A stretch of 8,185 nt of DNA from Lachnospiraceae bacterium UBA5895 (GTDB taxonomy: Bacteria; Bacillota; Clostridia; Lachnospirales; Lachnospiraceae): NCBI GenBank assembly GCA_002431915.1, contig DJEP01000117.1:16624-24808 (forward strand), given 5' to 3'. The notes under the pieces are model-generated. The model was not told where the DNA came from, did no database searches, and saw only the letters and a program-made list of their open reading frames with translations. Below are positions 1-6,829 of this stretch, piece by piece. The position numbers were made by a program, and so were the translations under genes. Every line of letters begins with the position of its first letter. Within the stretch, counting starts at the first letter, position 1.

Positions 1-615
1 CATCTTTTTATGGGACAGGAGGCAACGTTCCGCCTGGCAGATGTGAAAGTAGATTCAAAATATCCCTGGGAGGGTCATGTATCCTATCATGTTCATGCCA
101 GGACTGAAGAACCTTTTACACTTGCGATACATATTCCTGCTTACATACATGAAATGTGTGTTACGGTGAATGGTACAGCGATAGATGACATGGATATCAG
201 AAAAGGATATTTATATCTTGCCCGTAAGTGGGGAGAGGATGATTGTGTAGACCTTGAATTCCCCATGAAAGCCAGAAAAATCTATGCAAATCAGAATGTC
301 AGAGAAGACGCCGGAAAAGTTGCCATTATGCGTGGACCGATAGTGTATTGCTTTGAGGGAATGGATCAAAAAGCAAAATTACAACAACTAAGAATTCCAA
401 GAAATGCGGATGTTCAGGAAATTCGGAGCGATGAAAAGCTGTTTGAGAACGTTTGGATTTTAAAATTGCAGGGAATAAAAGTTACAACTTCAGATGATTT
501 GTATTCCGAAGAAGTTCCCGAAGAGGAAATATGTGAATTGCTGGCAATTCCATACTACTTATGGGGAAACCGTGGCGTGAACCAGATGAGAGTATGGTTG
601 GAGGAGCAGAGATAA
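1..615 (+). CDS. GH127-type (DUF1680) beta-L-arabinofuranosidase-like protein, C-terminal part
   Basis: The reading frame is open from base 1 (His-Leu-Phe before the first visible Met at base 10), so this is the 3' end of a longer gene and that Met is not a start. About 204 residues are visible, all from the C-terminal beta-rich region. Family hallmarks are ANQNVREDAGKVAIMRGP at visible residues 96-113, followed by IVYCFEG, and the closing PYYLWGNRG at 184-192 before a Met-x-Val-Trp ending. GH127 enzymes (for example HypBA1 of Bifidobacterium longum) release beta-L-arabinofuranose using a zinc-bound cysteine nucleophile. Those catalytic residues lie upstream of the window and cannot be checked. 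Some GH127 members have other substrates, such as a pectin (RG-II) branch sugar, so the exact sugar is open. The GH2 gene starts 10 bases after the stop, consistent with one operon. The family call is strong; the substrate is not. Confidence 0.88.
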   Translation, partial: HLFMGQEATFRLADVKVDSKYPWEGHVSYHVHARTEEPFTLAIHIPAYIHEMCVTVNGTAIDDMDIRKGYLYLARKWGEDDCVDLEFPMKARKIYANQNVREDAGKVAIMRGPIVYCFEGMDQKAKLQQLRIPRNADVQEIRSDEKLFENVWILKLQGIKVTTSDDLYSEEVPEEEICELLAIPYYLWGNRGVNQMRVWLEEQR

Positions 616-625
616 GGAAAATATT

Positions 626-2407
626 ATGGAAAAATATATGAAGGAATACTATGAAAAACTGGCAACAGCGGATGATATGATATATGACAGGTTTCGCCCA
701 AGGGAACTGCTGAATGGTGACTGGCATTATGCAGTGGATCAGTATGATAGCTGCATACGGTCGAAATGGTACGAGGAACGATACTATGATGAAGATGGTA
801 ATACGTTACCGGTGGATTTTTCCTTTGATGAATGGGAGAAAATGAAGCTGCCCAGCTGTTGGAATGTGATTTCCGACCTTTATAAATTATATGAGGGAAG
901 CATGGTTTTTACCAGAAAATTCCGGTATAAAAGTCAGATGAACGGAGAAAAGGTAATTCTAAGAATCGGCGCGGCAAATTACCTGTGCAGGATATTTTTG
1001 AATAAAAAATATGTAGGAATGCACCGTGGAGGTTCCACACCCTGTTACTTTGATGTGACGGATTATCTGGAGAGTGAAAATCGCATGGTTATCCAGGTGG
1101 ATAGCACGAGACGAAGTGAACAGGTTCCGACGCTGGCAACAGACTGGTTTAATTATGGAGGTGTGTATCGGGATATTGCATTGATCCGTGTGCCCAAAAC
1201 ATATATAAAAGATTTCAAAATTGCCCTGGAACCGGATAGTGATCTGAAAAAAATCAGGGTATATGTGAAATTGTCAGAAAGAATGGCGGAAACAGCGACG
1301 TTGGAAATTGGTGAACTTGGAATATCGAAGGAAATTATGATTAGAGACGGAGCAGGAGAGGTTCTGATGGATGCGTCGCCGGAACTGTGGTCGCCGGATA
1401 ACCCGAAATTGTATGATGTCAGACTTTCCTGCGCAGGAGATAGTGTATATGACCGCGTCGGCTTCCGGGAAATATGCGTCAAGGGAATGGATATTCTGTT
1501 GAATGGAAAACCGCTGTTTCTGCATGGAATCAGCTGTCACGAGGAAAGTGTGACAAATGGTAAGGCATTGACAGATGAGGAACGTCTTGAAAATATAAAG
1601 ATTGCCAAAGAACTTGGATGTAATTTTATGAGGCTGGCGCATTATCCGCATAATGAGCGAATGGCGCAGCTTGCTGATGAGCTTGGACTTCTTTTATGGG
1701 AAGAAATCCCCGTATACTGGAATATTGATTTCGATTCCGAAGACACTTATCAGGATGCTGAAAATCAGCTAAAAGAATTGATTCATCGGGATTATAATCG
1801 TGCAAGCGTCATTATCTGGTCGGTAGGAAACGAAAACGAGGATACGGATGCACGACTGAAATTTATGGGAAAGCTGGCAGAATGTGCGCATGGTCTGGAT
1901 CATACGAGAGCAGTATCAGCGGCGTGTCTTGTGAATTTCAAAAAAAATGCTATTGAAGACAGACTGGAGCAATGTCTGGACATTATCGGATTGAATGAAT
2001 ATTGTGGATGGTATGTGGCTGATCTGAAGACCATACCGGAACTTTTTGCTAACAGTAAGCCTGAAAAACCGGTGATTATTACGGAATTCGGAGCGGATGC
2101 TTACGCAGGACTTCATGGAACCGTTATGGATAAGGGAACAGAGGAGTGCCAGAGGTTTATTTATGAAAAGCAAATTGAGGTTATCCGCAAAATCTCTTAT
2201 ATAAAAGGGATGACACCATGGATTTTGTATGATTTCCGGTGCCCCCAGAGAACTTCTGTGAATCAGCGGTATTATAATACAAAGGGGCTTCTTTCCACAG
2301 ATAAAAAGCACCGCAAACAGGCATTTGAGGTATTACAGAAGTTTTATAAGGAATTGGCAGCAGAAGAGGAAAAAGCAGCTTCGAATGACAGGCAGAATGA
2401 TAGATAG
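626..2407 (+). CDS. GH2 glycosidase, probable beta-glucuronidase (NxK motif)
   Basis: This 593-residue protein has no signal peptide and should act in the cytoplasm, removing terminal beta-linked uronic acid from imported oligosaccharides. It has the full GH2 architecture: an N-terminal jelly-roll sugar-binding domain (about 25-190, with the FNYGGVYRDI signature at 175-184), an immunoglobulin-like middle domain (about 192-285), and a TIM barrel (about 286-575). The expected acid/base is Glu403 in SVGNEN and the nucleophile Glu487 in IITEFGA. Two features favour glucuronidase over galactosidase: the GLNEYCGWYV stretch (455-464), which resembles the NRYYGWY segment of E. coli GusA, and Asn551-Thr552-Lys553 (bases 2276-2284), matching the Asn-x-Lys motif that binds the sugar carboxylate in GusA. 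Galacturonidase activity is possible. The start at 626 is backed by AAGGA (614-618) with a 7-base gap. The last 15 or so residues are a charged, low-complexity tail. Confidence 0.85.
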   Translation: MEKYMKEYYEKLATADDMIYDRFRPRELLNGDWHYAVDQYDSCIRSKWYEERYYDEDGNTLPVDFSFDEWEKMKLPSCWNVISDLYKLYEGSMVFTRKFRYKSQMNGEKVILRIGAANYLCRIFLNKKYVGMHRGGSTPCYFDVTDYLESENRMVIQVDSTRRSEQVPTLATDWFNYGGVYRDIALIRVPKTYIKDFKIALEPDSDLKKIRVYVKLSERMAETATLEIGELGISKEIMIRDGAGEVLMDASPELWSPDNPKLYDVRLSCAGDSVYDRVGFREICVKGMDILLNGKPLFLHGISCHEESVTNGKALTDEERLENIKIAKELGCNFMRLAHYPHNERMAQLADELGLLLWEEIPVYWNIDFDSEDTYQDAENQLKELIHRDYNRASVIIWSVGNENEDTDARLKFMGKLAECAHGLDHTRAVSAACLVNFKKNAIEDRLEQCLDIIGLNEYCGWYVADLKTIPELFANSKPEKPVIITEFGADAYAGLHGTVMDKGTEECQRFIYEKQIEVIRKISYIKGMTPWILYDFRCPQRTSVNQRYYNTKGLLSTDKKHRKQAFEVLQKFYKELAAEEEKAASNDRQNDR

Positions 2408-2455
2408 CGATCTGATTCTCCAGGGTGAAAAGAAACAATATGGTTAACAGATTGT

Positions 2456-2464
2456 TGCTATAAA
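2456..2464 (+). promoter_or_regulatory. Possible extended -10 promoter element before the transporter genes
   Basis: TGCTATAAA matches the extended -10 form TGnTATAAT with one mismatch, in the last base. No good TTGACA-like hexamer sits 16-18 bases upstream (the bases there read CAATAT), so a promoter here would depend on the extended -10. It would give a transcript with a leader of roughly 105 bases before the binding-protein gene. Such elements occur by chance in AT-rich DNA, so this is a weak call. Confidence 0.28.
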
Positions 2465-2566
2465 CAGAACGGAAGATTCCGGATATAAGGAGGGGATGCA
2501 TTAATACAAAAGAAAATACGGACGCAGTAAACAAAAATCAAATGAGATGACAGAAAAACTATTATG

Positions 2567-2571
2567 GGAGG
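2567..2571 (+). promoter_or_regulatory. Ribosome binding site that sets the binding-protein start
   Basis: GGAGG lies 5 bases before the ATG at 2577 and 8 bases before the ATG at 2580. It rules against the earlier in-frame ATG at 2547, which has no such site and would add ten residues (including Trp and three Glu) in front of the lipoprotein signal peptide. Confidence 0.8.
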
Positions 2572-2576
2572 AAGAA

Positions 2577-3905
2577 ATGATGAAAAAAAGATGTTTGGCA
2601 GTAATGCTGGCGGTTTCTATGCTGATTGGGGTGTTCACCGGATGCTCCGGAAAGACAGATAATTCAGCAGAGGAAAGTGTTGCAGGCAGTGAGGTAAATA
2701 ACTCTACAGAGACAAGTGATGAGAAAGTTACTTTGAAATGGGCATTGTGGGATTTGGAAGCAACCGCTTATTGGAAACCATTGGCTGAAGCTTATATGAA
2801 AAACCATCCCAATGTGGAAATTGAATATGTTGATCTTGGCTCGACAGATTATGAAGTTATGCTTTCCACACAATTGGCTGGAGGTGCAGATCTTGATATT
2901 ATTACCAACAAGGGAACAAATGATTATCTTAACAATACATCTAAGGGAGCGTTTGAACCCCTAAATGATTTCATAGCTGCGGAGGGAATCAATACAGCAG
3001 ATTATAATGGAATTATCGAGGATATTACGCTGGATGGAGAGGTTTATGCGTTGCCTTTTCGAAGTGATTTCTGGCTGATTTTCTACAACAAGGATCTGTT
3101 TGATCAGGCAGGCGTTCCTTATCCCGATAATGATACGACGGTGCAGGAGTATTTTGACATGGGATATCAGCTGACCCAGGGCGAAGGAAATGACAAAGTA
3201 TATGGTCTTTTTAATCCCCCTTGGACACAACCGATTTTAAATTTTGGTGTGCAGGATGGAAAACATGAGATATATACGGATGATTATAGTATGCTGAAAC
3301 CCTATTATGAAATTTTCCTGAAGGCTCAGGACGATGGCATTTGTATGGATTATGCAACGATGACGACAGCGGGAACCCATTATTCCGGAGTATTTTATAA
3401 CCAGCAGGCGGCCATGGTATATATTGGATCCTGGTTTGTGACAATGCAGATGGAAAAGGTAAAAAGCGGTGAATCACAGGCTGTAAACTGGGGTATTGCG
3501 AAATTCCCCCATGTGGAAGGCGTAGAACCCGGAACAACTGTGGGTAATTATACCACATTAAGCGTTAATGTAAATTCGAAACATAAAGAGGAAGCACTGG
3601 ATTTTATCAAGTTTGCTTCCGGAGCGGAAGGTGCACAGCTTTTGGCGGAAATGGGAACTTTTCCGGCTTTGATGAATGATGATGTTATAAACACCATTGC
3701 CAGCGCAGATGGATTTCCACAGGATGAAACCAGCAGGGAAGCCTTACATCCTACAAAGGTGATACTTGACTCCATGATTCATGAAAAAGCGACGGAATTT
3801 GGAGAACTGATCTATGAAGGACACTCCAATATTATGAATGGAAACTGTACCATTGATGAGGGCATAGAAACAATGAATGAAAAAGCTCGAAAGCTGCTTG
3901 AGTAA
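2577..3905 (+). CDS. ABC sugar transporter solute-binding lipoprotein (CUT1, family 1)
   Basis: From the ATG at 2577 this is a 442-residue extracellular binding protein that captures oligosaccharide and delivers it to the two permeases encoded next. The N-terminus is a lipoprotein signal peptide: MMKKR, a hydrophobic stretch, then FTGC with the lipidated Cys at residue 23. A Ser/Glu/Asn-rich linker (about 24-50) tethers the domain to the membrane. The fold signatures of family 1 binding proteins follow: LKWALWD near the start of the domain, GEVYALPFRSDFW (about 154-166), and FYNKDLFDQAGVPYP (169-183). The size is normal for UgpB/MalE-like proteins. Aromatic residues are frequent, as expected for sugar stacking, but the ligand cannot be read from sequence. 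The ATG at 2580 is equally plausible and removes only one Met. The first permease gene follows after 12 bases. Confidence 0.92.
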   Translation: MMKKRCLAVMLAVSMLIGVFTGCSGKTDNSAEESVAGSEVNNSTETSDEKVTLKWALWDLEATAYWKPLAEAYMKNHPNVEIEYVDLGSTDYEVMLSTQLAGGADLDIITNKGTNDYLNNTSKGAFEPLNDFIAAEGINTADYNGIIEDITLDGEVYALPFRSDFWLIFYNKDLFDQAGVPYPDNDTTVQEYFDMGYQLTQGEGNDKVYGLFNPPWTQPILNFGVQDGKHEIYTDDYSMLKPYYEIFLKAQDDGICMDYATMTTAGTHYSGVFYNQQAAMVYIGSWFVTMQMEKVKSGESQAVNWGIAKFPHVEGVEPGTTVGNYTTLSVNVNSKHKEEALDFIKFASGAEGAQLLAEMGTFPALMNDDVINTIASADGFPQDETSREALHPTKVILDSMIHEKATEFGELIYEGHSNIMNGNCTIDEGIETMNEKARKLLE

Positions 3906-3917
3906 AGGAGAATTTTA

Positions 3918-4823
3918 ATGAAACGTTTGCCGAAAGTTGTAAAACAGAATTTGGTTGCATATAGCTTTATCCTGCCGAATTTTGTGGGGTTTGCGGTTTT
4001 TACACTGATTCCGTTGGTATCGGGACTGTTCTTGTCATTTATGGTATGGGACGGATACAATCTACCGGAATTTGTAGGTCTGCAGAATTTTCAGGAGATT
4101 CTGGGGGATACCCAGATTCTCCGGGCAATTCGCAATACGATTATTTATACCGTGGCAGTGGTGCCGATTACCATGGCACTTGCATTGGGACTGGCTTTAA
4201 TCTTGAACACGAAGGTACATGGAAAAGGATTTTTCAGAACGGTTTCTTTTTTTCCATATGTAGCATCGCTGGTATCGGTTACCGCTGTATGGAACTTTAT
4301 TTTCAACCCGACTTTCGGACCGGTCAATAATTTCCTGAATAGTGTCTTGGGTATTCCAGTGTCGGAACTGCCCAAGTGGGCTGCGGATAATGACTGGGCA
4401 ATCCCTACGGCAATTCTGTTCAGCGTCTGGAAGAGCATGGGATATTATATGGTTATCTTTCTGGCGGGTCTGCAGGACATTGATCCGCAGCTCTATGAGG
4501 CGGCATCCCTGGATGGAGCTAACCGCTGGCAGAAGTTCCGGTATGTAACAGTTCCGCAGCTTAGTTCCACGACTTTCTTTGTATCCATTATTTTGGTGAT
4601 CAGCTCTTTTAAAGTATATGATATTTTTATTAATCTATTTGCTGGAGCTACCAGTAACTTGACAGATGCTACCCGCGTGCTGGTATATGAAATATACAGT
4701 GCAGCCTTCCGGAAAAATGAATACGGGCGTGCCAGTGCAATTTCAATGATTTTGTTCTTGATGGTATTGGCTATTACATTGATTCAGTTCTACGGTGAGA
4801 AGAGAAAGGAGGCAAAATCATGA
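3918..4823 (+). CDS. ABC sugar transporter permease, MalF/UgpA type
   Basis: This 301-residue inner-membrane protein forms half of the translocation channel. Hydrophobic segments at about 13-42, 72-97, 106-130, 160-185, 215-240 and 272-292 fit the six-helix MalF/UgpA layout without the extra periplasmic loop of E. coli MalF. The cytoplasmic EAA loop, which docks on the ATPase, is seen as YEAASLDGANRWQKF at 193-207 followed by TVPQL (211-215). The start is supported by AAAGGAG (3904-3910) with a 7-base gap. The stop overlaps the start of the second permease gene by four bases (ATGA), implying coupled translation and a 1:1 ratio of the two subunits. It belongs with the binding protein just upstream. 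Confidence 0.95.
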   Translation: MKRLPKVVKQNLVAYSFILPNFVGFAVFTLIPLVSGLFLSFMVWDGYNLPEFVGLQNFQEILGDTQILRAIRNTIIYTVAVVPITMALALGLALILNTKVHGKGFFRTVSFFPYVASLVSVTAVWNFIFNPTFGPVNNFLNSVLGIPVSELPKWAADNDWAIPTAILFSVWKSMGYYMVIFLAGLQDIDPQLYEAASLDGANRWQKFRYVTVPQLSSTTFFVSIILVISSFKVYDIFINLFAGATSNLTDATRVLVYEIYSAAFRKNEYGRASAISMILFLMVLAITLIQFYGEKRKEAKS

Positions 4824-5656
4824 ACATATGCGGAAGATATAAAAAAATGAACCAGATCGTATTGTATCTTGCATTAATTTTGATAGCCCTGATCATGCTC
4901 GTTCCTTTTGCATGGATGCTTTCCGCTTCCCTTAAGCTGAATAAGGATGTTTTTACATATCCTATCCAGTGGATTCCCCAAAATCCACGCTGGCAGAATT
5001 ACGTGGATATCTGGACGAAAATACCATTGGGAACCTTTATCCTCAATACGGCAAAAATCACGATTATTGTAACATTTTTACAGGTATTGTCTTCCAGCTT
5101 TGCAGCTTATGCATTTTCAAAACTACGATTCTGGGGAAGGGATCTGCTGTTTATCAGTTATCTGATGACGATTGCAGTTCCCTGGCAGACCTATATGGTG
5201 CCGCAGTTCATTTTAATGAGTAAGCTCGGACTGAATAATACACATTTGGCACTGATCCTGCTGCAGGCATTTTCCGCCTTTGGCGTATTCATGATGAAGC
5301 AGTTTTACCAGGGGATTCCGGATGAACTATGCGAGGCAGCCAGAATTGATGGAATGAGTGAATATGGCATCTGGGCAAGAATTATGCTTCCTTTGTCAAA
5401 ACCGGCAATTGCGACTCTGATTATTTTTACTTTTGTGGGAACCTGGAATGATTTCCTGGGTCCGATGATCTATCTGACAAAGACAGAACTGAAGACCATC
5501 CAGATTGGGCTGCGTATGTTTATCACGCAGTATTCCAGTGAGTATGGACTGATCATGGCTGGCAGCGTAGTCACACTGATTCCGGTCTTAGTTATATTTT
5601 TAATTATGCAGAAAAATTTCGTACAGGGAATATCTGTATCGGGACTGAAAGGATAG
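4820..5656 (+). CDS. ABC sugar transporter permease, MalG/UgpE type
   Basis: This 278-residue membrane protein is the second half of the channel. It has an N-terminal transmembrane segment (about 12-36), further hydrophobic segments through the body, and the EAA loop CEAARIDGMSEYGIWARIMLP at 171-191. The C-terminus (FVQGISVSGLKG) is the standard MalG-like ending. The start is inside the end of the previous gene, with AAGGAGG (4806-4812) seven bases upstream. No ATPase gene is present in the window. In Firmicutes, CUT1 importers commonly borrow a shared MsmX/MsmK-type ATPase encoded elsewhere, so the absence does not mean the system is broken. The DUF2264 gene begins one base after the stop. 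Confidence 0.95.
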   Translation: MNICGRYKKMNQIVLYLALILIALIMLVPFAWMLSASLKLNKDVFTYPIQWIPQNPRWQNYVDIWTKIPLGTFILNTAKITIIVTFLQVLSSSFAAYAFSKLRFWGRDLLFISYLMTIAVPWQTYMVPQFILMSKLGLNNTHLALILLQAFSAFGVFMMKQFYQGIPDELCEAARIDGMSEYGIWARIMLPLSKPAIATLIIFTFVGTWNDFLGPMIYLTKTELKTIQIGLRMFITQYSSEYGLIMAGSVVTLIPVLVIFLIMQKNFVQGISVSGLKG

Positions 5657-5657
5657 G

Positions 5658-6818
5658 ATGGATTTGAACAGTATAAGAGAAGAATGGATTAGCAGGATGC
5701 TGAAAATCGCAGGTCCGGTGTTGACACATTTTGCAGACGGAACATTTAAGAAGGAATTCCCTTTTGAGTTTCATCAGGAGAAGAAGGACTTTGCCATGTT
5801 AGAGGCCTTGGGGCGAACCATAACCGGTATTGCTCCATGGCTGGAGCTTCAGGGACTCTCAGGAGAGGAACGTCAGCAACAGGAAAAATACATAGATTTA
5901 ACAATACGGGCAATCGGCAATGCGGTTGATGCAAAGTCGCCTGATTATGTGAATTTTTCCCGTGGAAAGCAGCCCTTGGTAGATGCGGCCTTTCTGGCGC
6001 ATGGACTGCTTCGGGCTCCCGGGCAGCTGGCACACAGACTGCCGGAGGAGACAAAAGAAAATCTGATCCTGGAATTGAAAAAAACACGAAAAATTGTATG
6101 TTGGACAAGTAACTGGCTGTTTTTTTCCGCAATGGTGGAAGCAGGACTGAAGGTTTTGGGAGAAAATGACATAGACGAACTGCGGGTGATGAACGTGGTG
6201 GATATGTTTGCCATGTGGTATAAGGGTGATGGAATTTACGGAGATGGAGAAAATCTGCACTGCGACTATTATAACAGCTTTGTGATTCATCCGATGTATG
6301 TAGACCTGCTGGAATATTTCCACACATTTTCGGAGGATTTTGCGCAGGAAAGAGTGGAGGAAATCCGTCAGAGGGAACGCTCGCGGGCATCACGCTATGC
6401 AACTGTTCTGGAACGGATGATCGGACCGGACGGTTCTTATCCCATCGTAGGGCGCTCCATCTGCTACCGTTTTGGTGCATTTCATATGCTGGCACAGGCC
6501 GCACTTGAAAAGATTCTGGAAGAACAATTACCACCGGCACAGGTGCGCTGTGCGTTAACAGCAGTGCTGCGCAGGGTGATGGACGGTGAACCGATGTTTG
6601 ACGAGCATGGCTGGCTTGTGCCGGGAGTATGCGGTTATCAGCCGGAACTGGCAGAGGAATATATTAACAGAGGAAGCCTGTACTTATGCAGTACGGTTTT
6701 TCTCCCTCTTGGGCTGGCTCCGGAGGATGATTTCTGGACAGGGGAAGAATGCGACTGGACCGGGAAAAAGGTATTTTCGGGGAAAAAAGCATGTATTGAT
6801 CATGCGATGTACTGGTAA
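5658..6818 (+). CDS. DUF2264 protein, possible GH154-like uronidase
   Basis: This is a 386-residue protein with no signal peptide, predicted cytoplasmic. I assign it to the DUF2264 family from LGRTITGIAPWLEL (51-64), SNWLFFSAMVE (151-161), DGIYGDGENLHCDYYNSF (191-208), GPDGSYPIVGRSICYR (256-271) and GSLYLCSTVFLPLGL (339-353) with Phe-Trp at 359-360. The length fits the single-domain form; longer members carry an extra C-terminal part. From memory, some Bacteroides relatives are in CAZy family GH154, with beta-glucuronidase activity in arabinogalactan breakdown. Whether this protein belongs there needs an alignment. The many conserved acidic and aromatic residues and the alternating helical pattern suit an (alpha/alpha)-barrel enzyme. 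Translation is probably coupled to the permease: stop and start are one base apart, with AAAGGA at 5648-5653 only 4 bases from the ATG. The location between importer and GH88 supports a role in uronic-acid trimming. Family call firm; activity is inference. Confidence 0.75.
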   Translation: MDLNSIREEWISRMLKIAGPVLTHFADGTFKKEFPFEFHQEKKDFAMLEALGRTITGIAPWLELQGLSGEERQQQEKYIDLTIRAIGNAVDAKSPDYVNFSRGKQPLVDAAFLAHGLLRAPGQLAHRLPEETKENLILELKKTRKIVCWTSNWLFFSAMVEAGLKVLGENDIDELRVMNVVDMFAMWYKGDGIYGDGENLHCDYYNSFVIHPMYVDLLEYFHTFSEDFAQERVEEIRQRERSRASRYATVLERMIGPDGSYPIVGRSICYRFGAFHMLAQAALEKILEEQLPPAQVRCALTAVLRRVMDGEPMFDEHGWLVPGVCGYQPELAEEYINRGSLYLCSTVFLPLGLAPEDDFWTGEECDWTGKKVFSGKKACIDHAMYW

Positions 6819-6829
6819 GGGAGGAAACA

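Larger units (their letters stand above)
2408..2576 (+). other. Leader region between the GH2 and binding-protein genes
   Basis: This is the largest gap in the operon (169 bases); the other complete junctions are 12 bases or shorter, or overlap. It is AT-rich and I find no protein-coding gene, RNA gene or strong terminator hairpin in it. It holds an extended -10-like element near 2456-2464, an orphan Shine-Dalgarno sequence at 2487-2493, and two two-codon reading frames (Met-His-stop at 2496-2504 and Met-Arg-stop at 2542-2550). A weak AACA-GAT-TGTT inverted repeat lies at 2446-2456. The position, just ahead of the gene for the abundant binding protein, is where an internal promoter or RNA processing site is often found in such operons. 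Confidence 0.5.

Noticed and set aside
10..12. ATG at base 10 as the true start of the first gene
   Set aside because: The frame is open upstream to base 1, no ribosome site precedes it, and the protein would lack the GH127 catalytic domain.
1274..1651. Minus-strand frames opposite the GH2 gene (also 1153-1482, 1916-2311)
   Set aside because: No motif, no plausible start signal, and full overlap with a gene whose domains and catalytic residues are all in place.
2426..2438. TGAAAAGAAACA as a possible catabolite-repression (cre) site
   Set aside because: It lacks the central CG and the palindromic match expected of a cre site.
2547..2576. Upstream ATG at 2547 as the start of the binding protein
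   Set aside because: It lacks a ribosome site and would put an acidic MTEKLLWEEE in front of the lipoprotein signal peptide. The GGAGG at 2567-2571 points to 2577 or 2580.
4046..4330. Plus-strand frame inside the first permease gene (and similar ones at 4342-4548, 4969-5223, 6586-6843, 6856-7122)
   Set aside because: They are alternate-frame readings of strongly conserved transporter and enzyme genes, with no family signature of their own.
5746..6540. A 264-codon open frame on the minus strand opposite the DUF2264 gene, with shorter overlapping ones at 5898-6323 and 5945-6214
   Set aside because: The translation is rich in Pro, His and Ser with no recognisable motif, no ribosome site was evident, and it lies fully opposite a well-conserved gene. 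It is a shadow of that gene's codon pattern.
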